Positions 49,270-61,624 of a DNA stretch of 64,000 bases are shown piece after piece (position 1 is the first letter of the stretch; every line of letters begins with the position of its first letter). The notes under the pieces were generated by a model that made no database searches, was not told the DNA's origin, and worked only from the letters and a program-made list of their open reading frames with translations. Both the position numbers and the translations under genes were made by a program. This DNA is from Stenopsyche tienmushanensis (lineage: Eukaryota > Arthropoda > Insecta > Trichoptera > Stenopsychidae): assembly GCA_008973525.1 (NCBI GenBank), contig WACJ01000273.1, positions 124,001 to 188,000 of the forward strand. Reading direction: 5' to 3'.

Positions 49270-49515
49270 ATATGGTTGCATCAAATTATCGCTAAACACA
49301 GCGCATGCCACGATGAACATTCTGCACGAGCGATTTATGCAATTAAATCATCGAAAATTAGACTTCCTGAATACGTGCCATAAAACAAAAGTGCGGTAAA
49401 TATTTGAATGATAATATATATTATACTTAATGCCATAAAATGTGGGGATATCTTGTATATAACTTGTTTTATTTACATTTAAAAATTGAGCGCCTTTATT
49501 GAAATACCCTATATT
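49270..49515 (+). mobile_element. 3' end of a DEVHF mariner-like element
   Basis: It shares gcatgccacgatgaacattc followed by tgcacgagcgatttatgcaa with the reverse of 31160-31205, then ctgaatacgtgccataaaac and ataacttgttttatttacat with 59815-59960. Confidence 0.6.
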
Positions 49516-49849
49516 TTTAAATACACATTTTTTTTAATATGTAATCTATTTACACCAGTATTAAATAATAGACGAAGCCTTTGTACTAGTATTAATTCAT
49601 ACAATACACGTTGTAAGCTGCCCCATGCATTGTAAGTCGCTTTTAATCTTAAATGAGTTTTGATCACATGTTATAATATAATTTTTTGATGTGGGAATGA
49701 ATTTTCTCTTATTTAAAAATAAGCCGTTTCTATTAATATTAGAGTTATTGAGGCTAATGATAAGAGCGAATTTCGTCTAGAGTTAAAAAATAAAAATGCA
49801 ATTTACATAATATGAGTGAAAGTATCCCGTATCTATCCACGGCAGTCTT

Positions 49850-50345
49850 CGCGTTATGAAAGCGTTTAATTTTTTCTCTCCCATAATCAGACGACGGGAT
49901 GGGGACCCGCAAATTGAAAGCAAAGTACAAAATAAAAATATAGAACGGGATTACAATTAAATTTTAAACGCTTTACTGCTCTTTCTTTAAAAAGATAAAA
50001 CGGGAGAGCCGCGAGGGGACGGCTCCCCGAGGGTAGGTCTCGGAGGGAAGCCACAACTCTATTATGGGGTACTTGAGGGTGCTTAAACGGTCGCAGGGTC
50101 TCGTCTTAATTTAAATCGCGTCTTTATTTCTCTAAATAAACATCACGACTCTCTATCGTCTTTCCGAAGGTGTAAAGCGCCCTCGCCGCCTTGGAAATTA
50201 AAATCAAGCGCGCAAATATGTATGTAATGGCACGACTCCGCTTGAAACTCGATGCATGGAATAGCTAGGGATACAATGTATAGGTCGGATAGCAAATATT
50301 AATCATCTGACGTGTCCAGGCTATGGGAACTAGGTCGGTCTTTAA
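49850..50345. other. Complex, GC-richer island
   Basis: A block of unique sequence with gagccgcgaggggacggctc (a dyad, about 50007-50026) and tgtaaagcgccctcgccgcc. There is no open frame of note. It is a candidate regulatory element of the Maf locus. Confidence 0.3.
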
Positions 50346-50944
50346 AGATGACACAATGTTGTTGAAAACAACACTATATTAAAATCGAACCTGGAGATGG
50401 TGTGTCAAGTTGAGTTACGAAAACGATACTGGAAACTTGAGAGCGTTTGTGTCTCGACAATCGGAAAATTATCGTAATACAATGCGAATATGAAAATATC
50501 CAAATTAAAGACATTTTGCAAAATTCATCCAAGTTTCATACGAAAATATCAAATATTTGAATGCATCGAATGCCATTATATCGTTCCATCTGTTATCGCC
50601 TAGTAATAGCAACATTGGCTTATCATTCAGCTGATTGGTCTCCTTTAACCTTTTTATTGATGTTATAATTCAGATTTATCTCAGGTTTGATATAAAATAA
50701 TGAATTTAGCACGGGAATATACATATTTACGACATTTCCACGTCAATCAATGCTGATTCATCAGTATTGGAACAATTATTTGGAAATGTAATCATTTATC
50801 GAAATATAAAAACGAAGCTCAAATTAAACAACAGCTATTAAATAATTTATTTTTACTAAATTAAGACTTTGAATGGTTATATGAAGTGTTTCAAGTTTTA
50901 CTCTTACTTTGAGCTAGGACTTGAAACGTTTCTAATGGCGTTAT

Positions 50945-51180
50945 ATTAGGGGGACCCGAAAGTATTCGAATATCTGTTGCACAAATGCACAAAACAACCC
51001 TTCTATAGTCATTTCGAACCTAAGATAAGCATGTGTTTCGTGGCTAATTTTTGTTGTGTTCGGTCGAAGCGTGCAGTACCCATCCTATTCCATAACATCC
51101 ATCCTATTCAGTTTTTGAGACAATTCCTCGATTGTTTGCCGTGTATTTGTCTCGATTAAAGATTATATTGCATTGTTATC
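50945..51180 (-). mobile_element. Mariner fragment (GTATTCGAATA-end family)
   Basis: It begins with a degraded end attagggggacccgaaagta. Its body gtacccatcctattccataa is the reverse of a transposase N-terminal segment like the one at 53500-53575 (RIGWMIWGRMGT). Related copies are at 51226, 53390 and 56630. Confidence 0.5.
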
Positions 51181-51225
51181 AAAATTCTACTTCTACTTTG
51201 AATTATTTTAGTAAAAGTATATTAT

Positions 51226-51820
51226 TAGAGGTATCGAAAAGTATTCGCGTTTTTAGCATAAAAGGATATTAAACTAAATGGACCCCAAAATATGGAAATC
51301 TAAAATATGGAAACCTATGAGGTGAGATTTGATGAATAAATAGGATAAAGTAACATAACCCAGTTTAATTTCCATATTTTATCTAGCATCAATTTTGCTT
51401 TATGGGGGCGCACATTATCATGAAGCAACATCGTCTTCGTCGAGCTTATGTAGTTGTAGTTTTTATTCCCCGAATATCTAACTATATGCACAAAAAACCC
51501 ACGGACATTCGATCAAGGCGTGCGGTACCCATCCTACCCCATAACACCCATCCTATTCGTTTTGCCAATTTTAAATGATCCAATTCAAATTTTAAAAAAA
51601 ACTAGCATACAATGTCCGTATGTGGACTTTTGGTTTAGTTTCGTGTCTGGATATTTTATCCTTAAGAATAAAAATAAATCTTTTGCATAAAAATAATATT
51701 TAATAATAGTTCTATAAATAAAATAATTTACAAATTTGTATCCATCAATATTTGTGAACACAAACTGAGCTCAAACATAATCTTAAAAATACGCGAATAC
51801 TTTTCAATATCCCTAATATT
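51226..51820 (-). mobile_element. Short mariner copy with both ends
   Basis: The left end ttagaggtatcgaaaagtat (51228) is answered by atacttttcaatatccctaa (51794-51813) followed by TA. These ends resemble those of the better-preserved element at 60028-61287. Inside is the reverse-strand piece ggtacccatcctaccccata. Confidence 0.65.
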
Positions 51821-52299
51821 AGGCGTGTCGTTGAGTTATGATTTCTTTAACCATTTGCAAAACTTAAATCAAATACATATAACAATTTCTTATCTCATAT
51901 TCCCATAGTTTCGGCATTTTATTAATCGTATTTTTAAAAATAACTATAACTTATTTAAATTTATAAAAAAATATATCGGATTTGAAAGTGACACATGCAC
52001 AACAAATATTGAACAGTATTTGTAGAAATGATTGTCAAATACGCTGTATAATATGATACTAATCGATCGTAGCTTTTGCGACGGTTCGTCTTTTTCGCAC
52101 TGAATTCGATCGACCCAAAATTGACGCCCTGATGTCAAAAGGTTAATATTAGCTTTCAAATAGAAATAATTACCTTATCTAAAGAGTGACTCAAATGTTA
52201 GATTAATTTCATTTTCTTCTAATATAGAAGCATTTTTTTAAAATGAAAATTTGAAAATCCAAATGAAAAGCGTCGAATTTCCACGTTCTTTTAATTTCA

Positions 52300-52640
52300 C
52301 CAAGTGATTCAATGAAAACGTGTAAAGTTAATGCAGGCGGCATTGTGATTAATGGCCGATTACGATGGAGTGCAAGTGCATATGCATGTGCATTTGGAAG
52401 TAGGGTGACCAGTAATTATGTTATGTAATGCGGGCCGGAGCGTGCTAAACGATGCAAGCCACTCTAATGTCATAATCAAGGACATATTTTATCCCTAAAA
52501 CGCGATGTCAGCATAGCCAAATGAATTCACTGTATTTTATTCAGAGTACAGATAAACTCGCCAGTATTTCCCACTGCCAGGGAACGTTTCATATATCTTA
52601 CTTGCACACTAACATAAAATATATATACGCTTATTTAAAC
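52300..52640. other. Unique sequence, no gene recognised
   Basis: Moderately complex segment, with no coding or repeat evidence. Confidence 0.25.
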
Positions 52641-52996
52641 ACGAACCTCATTTGCTCATGGCTGTGAGTTAATGCAAAAATTTACTATTCATAAAAAAAG
52701 ACGCATTCCTCGTCTCAAATATGGACGTACTATCATAAAGTAGTAAGATATGCTTCTTAATAAAAATTTCATGAGAAATATTCGACCATCTTGAGGGTTA
52801 AAGACACTTTAAAAATATATTCTTAATCATAAATACTTTAAAACTAAAATTAAATTAATAAATTGATATAATATATAACACACATCTGTTTTAGCTAAAA
52901 ATTACAAACAACTTACCGATGAGGAACCTATTTAATAAAAATCGCATTCTATGATAAATTATCTTTCTCGAGAAATTTAAATCAGGCAATAGCGGT

Positions 52997-53388
52997 TTAA
53001 CATTTTGAAGAGTACAGTCGCGTATTTGCGATCGAATTCCAGTGATTCAGAACGAGTATTCCTGCACGTTGAGTTCGGAGATTGTGAATGGGAGACAGAG
53101 ACGGAGAGAGTGTCTTGTGAGCATCGTACGATTGTATAGATCGATAACCCAAATATATCGACTAATAATGATAATTCAAATGAATCAATTTCAAGTGTAT
53201 TGTTTATGTTTTCGCGAAGAAATGAACGAATATTGTGTTCTATCAACAGTATTTATTTATTGATATACAAGCTTTATACACGCTGCGCGGTCCTAAAAGA
53301 TAAATGGATTTATACGAACGATAAGTGGCGGACATACAAATATAGCATCTACGTTTAAGTCATTTTAAAATTAACTTAGTACTCAAGG
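52997..53388. mobile_element. TTAA MITE, about 390 bp
   Basis: The left end ttaacattttgaagagta and the right end tagtactcaaggg are imperfect inverted repeats (compare ttaaccctttgagtag at 23112 in reverse). It matches 63573-63953 along its length, including gcgatcgaattccagtgatt and cacgctgcgcggtcct. The right TTAA is lost at the junction with the next mariner fragment. Confidence 0.65.
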
Positions 53389-53790
53389 GATGAACTGGGA
53401 ACAGGACGACCCTCGAATTTTGACAACGAAGCATTAAAATCCCTAATTGAGTTTGATCCAAGGCAAACAAATGAGGATTTATCATAAGTATTGGAATCTC
53501 CATGGGCCATTAAGTTTATACATTCATCGGTGAAACGAATAGGATGGATGATATGGGGTAGGATGGGTACCACACGCCATGACAACAAAAACGAGCAATG
53601 AAACACGTGTTACACCTTAACGACACAAAAAAATATACGATGATATAAGACGAAAAAATTAGTGGGAACCAAAAGCAAGCTATCAAAAATAGCAATTTGT
53701 ACAAAAAATAATTTAAATACTACTGCAGAAAGCCCAAAAATCAGTTAAATATCAAAAAAAGCATAATTTAGAACATACATGAATAATATT
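53389..53790 (+). mobile_element. Mariner transposase N-terminal fragment
   Basis: The translation gives DELGTGRPSNFDNEALKSLI followed by EFDPRQTNEDLS, a stop, and RIGWMIWGRMGTTRHD. This is the helix-turn-helix DNA-binding part of a mariner transposase, with broken frames. Confidence 0.65.
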
Positions 53791-53794
53791 ATCT

Positions 53795-54430
53795 AATTTA
53801 TTCTCTTTAATTATTAATGTTTCGTTAGTTAACGTACTATTTGTCATTTTTGCTTCCCCTACCTAGGGATTATATTTATTTTAGGATTCTATTAATGTTT
53901 ATAATCTTACACTTATCATTTAGGTAACAAATATAATTTGAATGATTTATTGATAGTATTGCAACGTAAATGAGTCGCTGAGTTGGTTGATTTACACAGT
54001 GGCCTGGGGCCGCGTTATTCAGACGCAGTAATCGCACCCTCTTATTCTCCTTGGATGTATATGCGCACACCCAAATACGCAATTTATTTGAATATGAATA
54101 AATGGCGCATTGATCGTTAAATTTTCCATGTTTGAAAGGAATATATAAATATATCAATAAAAATGATATTAACGTGTGAATATGGATCATATTTTAAGTC
54201 ATAATTTATAATTAATTCTAATTGTATGCATGCTTTAAAGAGTTTATTCATCGATCCATTTAAATCATATCAGTAATTGAATACTATACATCCATCTCAA
54301 CGGAGATTGTAACATAACGCTTAGAAATAGGAGAGTACACGTTGATATTTTGCTTATCTGGCAACCTGTATGGGAAAAAATCCTCTAGGATACAAATCCA
54401 TCCCAATGATTCATCTCTTATGACAAAAAA
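53795..54430. other. No gene recognised
   Basis: AT-rich; the minus-strand frame at 53876-54190 has no recognisable domain. Confidence 0.3.
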
Positions 54431-54439
54431 AATCATAAT

Positions 54440-55010
54440 GAATTCCTCGGATAAAAGCTGTCATCGGATATGTTGAGTTCAAATACGACAAAGTGGGGTC
54501 AATAGGTCTTTTCGTGCAGGGGTTATAAAGCTTAAAGGCTATCCCCTAACCGTAAGTATACAATTGTTTAAGGCAGTGTACGTGTGAGCCTTAAAACCAT
54601 CCGCGATCATCCCTCGAAGCCGGAAGCCTTATCAAAATGAAGCCTTAATAACAACGATAATAGAGGGCCGGATGAGCACATCGATTCATTGCAACACGAA
54701 AATGTCACCGTCGAATATATATTTGCATGAATGTTCCCCGAGATGATATTATGCGCGATGAGTGCATCCAAATTTCATATTTATATCGGGCCAGCAAGTT
54801 TTTTACGATGAAATAATAAAGATACACATGATGATCCACCCTCGTCAACGGACGTCTTTTTGGAGGTAATCCACTTATACGATATGAATGGTTAGGGGTG
54901 TACGCGCCATCACCCCGGACACATTCACGTGAACTCATTACGCGGTCAACATAACAAAACATTGTGTAACATGCGATTGCAACATCGATGGCCAATGCAT
55001 TGTTTTTTGA
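54440..55010. other. Complex unique block
   Basis: A long run of non-repetitive sequence with balanced composition, unlike the AT-rich flanks, and no convincing protein. It is the first half of a 1.3-kb complex region that continues to 55760. Confidence 0.3.
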
Positions 55011-55059
55011 GACCGATATATAACAATGGCTAGTTCAATAACAAAGTATTCTGGCGCTT

Positions 55060-55760
55060 GAGACCACCTCCAGAGTGCCATTGATTTCAATATGATCACA
55101 TTACACAATTTGGCTTATTATTTTTAATATGGGGCGTGATGATCCTTTAAAAGTATTTCGTAGACGGAGTAAGGCAATGATTATTAAGGGAACGGCGCCT
55201 GGATGTGTCGGTCCGAAGGGCGCCTTTGACGGACAAATTGGTTTCGTTTGGGCCACATCGGTCGGGACTCCCTTTCCAGCCTGCTGTATTTCACTCAAAA
55301 GCCCTGATATAAAATACCATTTTAGTCATTTGACAGGGATCAAATTTTTAATTCGCTCAATTTCATCCAACGGGAACATAACAACGGGTCAATGAACGAT
55401 TGCGATTAAAGCTTATATGAGATGAATATATATATATATCTGCAATCAATATGCATACGGCAGTTTCGACAAGATAAAGCGTCTGAATCCGTTGACTGTT
55501 TTGGAAGACTCGGATCTGATTTTGTGGGAAAATTGGCCGGAAAATGAATTTCCAGTTGGGAAATTGAGTAGTGTCTTTGTGTCTGGCGTCAGTGTGTCAG
55601 GCTGCGCCCGAGACCTTCACATCTTCCATGAAAGGGGAGATGCAATCAGTAAACGTCAGCAATGTGGAAGAGTCAGGGCTGCCGCCACAGACACCCCCTA
55701 CTTGCACATATATTCTTTTTTATTTTATCAGATCTTTTCATTTTATGAAAAATAACTTTC
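55060..55760. other. Complex unique block with overlapping open frames
   Basis: Frames of 65-88 codons overlap on both strands at 55101-55395, and two more frames overlap at 55492-55768. None has a known domain. The overlap on opposite strands and the compositional shift point to a regulatory or untranslated sequence rather than a gene. Confidence 0.3.
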
Positions 55761-56169
55761 ATATCTGATATGATTCCAGTATCCATATTTTTCCAAATTC
55801 AATATCTTTAGATTTGTATATATTGATATGTAGGACATCTTATTCAATATCAAAATTTTAGTATACAAAACAGTTAATTAAACAAAATTTCCGAAATTTC
55901 TGCCGAAATCTGGACGCTTGGAAATAGTGGCGTAACTACTAATTGACAAGCTTAGGCGACACCTAGGGGCAGTGACTGTCTAACCTATGTATACATATAT
56001 ACAGTACATATATGTTTTTCAAATTGTTATATTAACCTTTCCCTACCGGTGATGTATTTACTACACATCGACTCTAATAATGGGAATACCGATATTAAAT
56101 ATTATAGATACGGGGTTCGGAATTTTTTTATTCCTCCGTAATATAACTACGAATCACATCGTAGTATTA

Positions 56170-56630
56170 CAGTATATAAGTATTCATTTGCAGCGACGGA
56201 AATAAATAATTTGTCGGGAAATCGGGAATTTTGCGAGTTTTAATCCGTGTCTCAGCCGATAGGAATTTTATCAGTCATATTGATGGTATTATACGAAAAT
56301 AGAGGCTCATGCGGTCATCAACTCTAACTAGCATTTAAATATCTGATGAGGATACCTCCGACGAGCGTGCATTTTCAGCAGAAGGTCGCCTGGCTACCAA
56401 AATCAGATCCAGACTAAATGACGAAACACTCCATGTTTAATGTTACTTCGGGTATATTTTCAAAATAATATTTAAATTTTTTGGGGTTTTATTTATCTAT
56501 TTTTGAATTGTATTTTTATCTTTTCTTAAGTAAATAAAATTCTTTCGCTTTCATGTTATGATCCTGGGATCGTCTAATGTGATCCCGAAATCCCGGGATC
56601 GAAATTTTGACTCGGGATTGGATTCCCTAC
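56170..56630 (+). mobile_element. hAT transposase C-terminal fragment with 3' end
   Basis: The frame at 56342-56440 reads DEDTSDERAFSAEGRLATKI followed by RSRLNDETL, the hAT dimerisation motif (ERxFSxxGxxxxxxRxRL). It is followed by a terminal part with gatcccgaaatcccgggatc (about 56581-56600) and actcgggattggattcccta. The same sequence without the coding part is at 63140-63500. Confidence 0.75.
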
Positions 56631-57335
56631 TTAAGACCTATCCTATTCATTTTGACGATGATTTTAAATAGTCCCAATAGGATCCCATTTTTTGAGATGA
56701 TTTTTCGATTGTTTGTGGTGTATTTGACTCGATTAAAAAATTTAATTGTATTGTTATCAAAATTTGAAAGTTCTTCCGTTCACGCTTCATCCCCTAAGTA
56801 TCTATTTCCCAATTTAAATTTCTTGAACCAATACAAAATGGCCTTTTTATAGTCAATGCGGACCTAGGCGTAGCATGTGTGTCGCGGCTAATTTTTGTTG
56901 TACTCGATCGAAGCTTGCGGTACCCATCCTACTCCATAACACCCATCCTATTCGTTTTGCTAATGAAATTTAAATAGTCCAATGGGATTCCAGTCTTTGA
57001 GATAATTCCTCGATTGTTTGCAGTGTATCTGACTGAGATTTTATTGCATCGTTATCAAAATTCAAAGATCCTCCCGTTCTCGATTCATCCCTTAAGTTTC
57101 TATTATCTGATTTAATTTACCGAAAACAATATTGACATCTGCGGATTCTTACTACTTCACCATAAACACGGTTGCATGTTATACTGGCTTTTGTAGCCTT
57201 ATACAGTAAACAATGCCAAATCTGGACTTCGTTAGTTTCTGGTCTGGAAATGTTACCCTTGACAAAAAAAATCTGTTACCAAAAAATAATGATCTTAAAA
57301 TACGCGAATACTTTTCAATACCCCTAATATAATAA
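56631..57335 (-). mobile_element. Mariner fragments, minus strand
   Basis: Two copies of the ggtacccatcctactccata / gattgtttg...gtgtat segment lie in tandem (around 56660-56830 and 56920-57090). It ends at 57319-57331 with acgcgaatacttttcaatac followed by ccctaatata, the same end as 51794-51813. Confidence 0.55.
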
Positions 57336-57339
57336 GAAA

Positions 57340-57985
57340 AGCTTAATAAAAAAGGATGATCGTCTTACTTGTTTAAAAAGGTACTTATTTAAAATTTAAA
57401 AAGGTTGAAAATTGTGTCGATTTAAAACTATTTTTTTATATAATAAGCATTTTGATGAAACTGAAATAATATTCCAAGAGCGATTTGATTGGTTGCTAAA
57501 ACGCGTTGATCATATTTAGCTCTATAAATGAGCACATTTATAACAAAATCACGGTTATAACGAGCAATCAATAAATAATAAAATATATTTTTTATGCAAA
57601 ATTAAAAATGTCGTTTGACCTTATATTCATAATGATTAAACTCTGGATTTAAATCATTTAACTTATCTTCGATTTATTAATATTTTTTGAGCGCTATGAT
57701 GAAATGTGCATATGCGTATTTATTTATGAATCTATTAAATAGAGTACAATGGAGTAAATTTCATGAATTGCAGATTCGGTGTAAAAGCACTATAAATAAC
57801 GACTGATAACGTATCGCAACTATTTGTATGCTGTATCAAAACATCTAGATTGGAAAACCAATAAAACAAAGACCCCGAATACGCGAATTGGATTCTGCGA
57901 AATAAATCATTGTTGGGATTATTTGTGATATTAACAAAAACGCGGAGAGAGGATAAAGCGGGTTTAAATCGATCCGTTACGGTCA
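57340..57985. other. No gene recognised
   Basis: AT-rich sequence without assignable features. Confidence 0.35.
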
Positions 57986-57988
57986 ATT

Positions 57989-58441
57989 TTGAAGATTGGT
58001 TCGATTTTCATTTTGGAGCAAATAACAACGTCGAGAAATGCATTCGGATCGGCGAGGGTCCGTCTTTATGGAGCTGCTGAAGTGCATCCGGCTTTAAGGG
58101 TAGTGCGTTTTATGTCGGGCGGTGGGGTGGGTCGATCATGTAAGATAATAAGGAATGTCCGCCATGGGGTGACATTTGTGTGGAACTGCCCTGGACGATG
58201 GTTTTTTTGCCATTTTTATTATAATGCGGAAACACTAAAAAAGCAGCTGCCGCCTTGGGTGACGCGTGGCTCGCACCCCATAGAGGTGGCCGTTATTGCC
58301 TTCATCTGCGGCTATTTCGGTTTTCTACTCTCTTCGATTCTCAACAAAAAAAGAAAGACTTTTTATAAATCAGCCGTCAAAAATCTTGCTTTTGTATCAT
58401 CACGCCTTTGCGCGCAAATTTGCAAAATTTGCTCAACTTGA
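57989..58441 (+). CDS. Unrecognised 150-residue open frame
   Basis: The longest single open frame of this desert that is not explained by a repeat. It opens MKIGSIFILEQITTSRNAFG, has a glycine-rich stretch near residue 45 and a hydrophobic segment, IEVAVIAFICGYFGFLLSSI (about residues 97-116), then a basic tail. I know no family with these features. Its composition is nearer 45-50% GC, so stops are rarer by chance. It may be an exon, a small membrane protein, or a non-coding element that happens to be open. Confidence 0.2.
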   Translation: MKIGSIFILEQITTSRNAFGSARVRLYGAAEVHPALRVVRFMSGGGVGRSCKIIRNVRHGVTFVWNCPGRWFFCHFYYNAETLKKQLPPWVTRGSHPIEVAVIAFICGYFGFLLSSILNKKRKTFYKSAVKNLAFVSSRLCAQICKICST

Positions 58442-58919
58442 AACATGATCATGTTCGTTATAACCGTTAAGAAGAGTATCACTTTATTATCATGAATCAT
58501 GGAGGTTTAAAAGTAGGGAATCTTATCACTTTTATTAAGTGGTAATCATTTGGCACGGTTATTTTGATGAAGGATAAAAGAAATGATGAGCAATTGATTT
58601 AGTATAATCTCATATAATTTAATAATATATGGCCATCCAAATGCAACACCTAGATGTCAGTATTATATAATGTTTACACGTGACATTTTTTCAAATGATA
58701 TAAGCCATTTTGTTTTAGTAGAAAATAGTACAATTTTAACTATGTAACTATGAAATAGGTGGGTCGTCCAGAAAATAAGGTTATAACATGAACATTAATA
58801 TAAATTGTCGAAGAAGAAAATAACTGGATTTAATTATAACTATTGTTTTTAGATAGATTTTTATAAAATTATTTTTAATAATTGCATGGTTATTTTGTAT
58901 TCATCAGTTTGATAAAGTG

Positions 58920-59480
58920 TAAGGGGTAAAAAAGGGCGTATCCTGATTGACACAATTTTAATCCTTCTAGTCATTTAAAATAAAAAAGATTATTAATAAA
59001 TAAAGATGTCGCTATAGTCTCTATTTCAAATAAAAAGAAATAATTATATTTTCACAAAATGGCAAATGTTTTAAAAAAAAGTCATTTTTTTTGGAATTAT
59101 TTTTTCACAGTTTTAATTTTTTTTTAAATTGTTAAAATTAAAATTTTAACACAAATCTGGTAAGAACAATAGTGAGTTATATAAAGAAAGTCTAGATTAA
59201 ATTTAAAGTATATCGACTGGTTAAAACTTGAGATATGATGTCAACCGTGTTGAAAGAAGTAGTTCTGAGAAAAACGCGTTTAAAGATTTCATTCTGGTAG
59301 GAATCTGCTTAGTTGCCGCGTCACTAAAATAGCTATAACTCCGTAAAAAATTAGATATTTAGGAAATTACTTTAGAAGATATATTTTTAAAAATCTAATC
59401 TTTCAAAATATGTAATAAAAACCAAAAACACCGATTTTTTCAAAATTCTAGTCTGTGTGTTAAGACTAAACAATCATACA
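58920..59480 (+). repeat. Repeat family A, copy 4
   Basis: The order of conserved words is the same as at 25880-26420, including gatgtcgctatagtctctat, cttgagatatgatgtcaacc and aaaacgcgtttaaagatttc. It is the most complete second copy of the family. Confidence 0.7.
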
Positions 59481-59754
59481 AAAAACATTGAATAATACGA
59501 AATACAGACTCATTTTTATTCCAGTTTTATATAAATTTCTTTTTAAATAATTTGATCAAATATGGAAGACAATAACAAACTACCACATAATAAAAATCAT
59601 TTACTCTTATAAATATAGGGTCATTGAATAGGAACGCTCTAAGTTTATTGGAATATAACACCCATATTTTTAAATAAATATATTTTAAATTTATTGTAAA
59701 TTATTAATAAATATATGGCAAATTATTATATAAGATAATAATTTTGAATAACGT

Positions 59755-59990
59755 GTACAAATCATCAAATTTTATTTTATAAAATTTTCTATGCGATAAA
59801 ATCATCGACCTCCTGAATACGTGCCAGCAAACAAAGTCGCGGCGGACAATTGAATAATATTATATTTTATACTTATTGCCATAAAACATTGTTTTAAATA
59901 AATTTAAAAAATAGTATATATCTCATATACAACTTGTTTTATTTACATTTAAAGATCGAGCGTCCTTATTTAAAAACTCTGCATCTCTTA
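59755..59990 (+). mobile_element. 3' end of a DEVHF mariner-like element
   Basis: The segment has cctgaatacgtgccagcaaa, then tatacttattgccataaaac and acaacttgttttatttacat, as in 49370-49510. An upstream scrap, aacgtgtacaaatcatcaaa, fits the start of its ORF. Confidence 0.6.
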
Positions 59991-60027
59991 TGATAAGCCT
60001 TTATGCCTAATAATGAATTTTTAAATA

Positions 60028-61287
60028 TTAGGGGTATCGAAAAGAAATAGAAATTTTCATACAGTTATGAAAAAAACATTTATTTAAAAAAAAACTTAAA
60101 AACTACTCTATAAAATAATGTCCATCGTTTTCTAACACCTTTTTTCCATCTTTCAGGTAATTTATCTATTCCTGTTTTGTAAAAGTCTTTGGGTTTTTTT
60201 TAAAGAACTTTCCATATGATTTTTATCTCATTCACATTAGTAATTTTTTTCACGAAGAGAATGTTCTAGGGCACGAAACAAATAATAATCCAATGGAGCA
60301 ATGTCTGGAGAATATGGTGGATGTGGTAGAAGTTCATAGCCAAGTTCAATTTTTTGCTGCGTAACTTTTGCCGCATGAGGTCGTGCGTTGTCTTGTTGGA
60401 GAATTCGCTTATTATTGTTCACTAAAATTGGCCGATTTTTTAAAATTCTTTTGTCATTCTTTCTAATTGTTCACAATACATATTTGCTGTTATGTTTCAC
60501 CGGGTTTGAGAATTCAAAATAAATAACACCAAGGCTATCCCACCAATACATAACAGCGCCTATTTACAGTTAAGCTCGGCTTTGCCGTAGGTAAAGCTAA
60601 TTGACCGGGTGAAAGCCATTGTTTTTTTCGCGTGGTATTGTTATAGAGGACCCATTTTTCGTCACAGGTAACAATTCGCCTTAAAAAGGGTTCTAAATCG
60701 TACCTAGATAAAAGAGAAGTGCAGATAGTACGTCGCTGCTCTAGGCAGTTTGTGATAAATCGTGAGGGACCCAAACTCCTTGCCTGGAACACTTTCCAAT
60801 GCGGTGAAGGTGATTTGTACAGTTGTCCATGGGCATCCAAGTTTATTGATATTTCTCTGATTGATTGACGAGGATCAGACTCTACTAAATTTAACAGGAC
60901 ATCATCATCGATTTTTAGCGGTCTTCCCGATTTAGGCGCATCTGTAAGATTTCTGTCACCAGTTTGGAATTTTTTCAACCACCTATGACATTTACTTAGT
61001 GTCAATATATCACCATATGTTTCATTGATTTTCTGCGTCACTTCTTTAGTTTTCATTTTTTGATCAAATAAAAATAGCATACAATGACGCAAATGTTCTT
61101 CACTAATTGTTGGTCTGGAATTTTTTATTTAAATCACGGTTAATTTTTTTTTTGTTAAAAATAGTAAATTGACAATAGTCTTAATTTACAAGCACTAAAA
61201 AATAAGTGTTTACTGCACCGCGTCACAATATAAACTGACCCTAAAGCCAGGTATAAAAAAATTTCTATTTCTTTTCGATACCCCTAA
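60028..61287 (-). mobile_element. Nearly complete mariner element
   Basis: 1260 bp bounded by TA duplications at 60026-60027 and 61288-61289. The two ends are exact inverted repeats for about 30 bp, starting ttaggggtatcgaaaagaaa. It contains one transposase gene in minus orientation (see the next entry). This is the least decayed transposon of the window. Confidence 0.92.
60237..61092 (-). pseudogene. Mariner transposase (DD34D), frame-broken
   Basis: The first part (61092-60535) starts MRHCMLFLFDQKMKTKEVTQ, an N-terminal helix-turn-helix region. It includes LTLSKCHRWLKKFQTGDRNL, then DAPKSGRPLKID and the block with the first catalytic aspartate, RIVTCDEKWVLY. The frame breaks after RRCYVLVG. 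The second part (60422-60237) resumes with RILQQDNARPHAAKVTQQKI and PPYSPDIAPLDYYLF. The spacing between the Asp of QDN and the Asp of PLDYY is 34 residues, the mariner DD34D signature. Between the parts the text is recognisable but has a frameshift and stops. All three aspartates remain, so decay is recent. Confidence 0.88.
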
Positions 61288-61299
61288 TATTATTCATTA

Positions 61300-61620
61300 G
61301 TGTTTAAGTGTAAGTAGTATTTTTATCGAGAATAATTTCCTGAGGATTTCTCGAGAAATATGTAAAATTATCAATAAATGTGAGAATTTTGAATGAAAAT
61401 ATATTAAAACTATGTTTTTAAAACACTACTAATATTTTATAATGTCATAAATTCAATTATAATCAAATTGTTCAATAATATTGATTTGTTTGGGTGCAAG
61501 TTGTTATATAAAATTGAAAAATAAACTGCATGGATTTTAATGAAATTGTCTGATAGAGATATCGTTTAGGGAAGCTTTCAGTATTGGTTATAAATCGTAT
61601 TTTAAATGTGCATTCGCGTT
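61300..61620. repeat. AT-rich sequence with one TTTCTCGAGAAAT motif
   Basis: The sequence gatttctcgagaaatatgta at 61346-61365 and the preceding ttttatcgagaataatttcc are related to 48250-48360 and 62880-62930. Nothing else was recognised. Confidence 0.35.
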
Positions 61621-61624
61621 ATGA

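Noticed and set aside
54705..55395. Open frames of 65-96 codons on both strands as new genes
   Set aside because: They overlap on opposite strands and have no domains; described as a complex unique block instead.
58760..58790. Lone mariner-like end (gggtcgtccagaaaataagg) resembling the element at 6461
   Set aside because: No matching second end was found nearby, so no element can be drawn.
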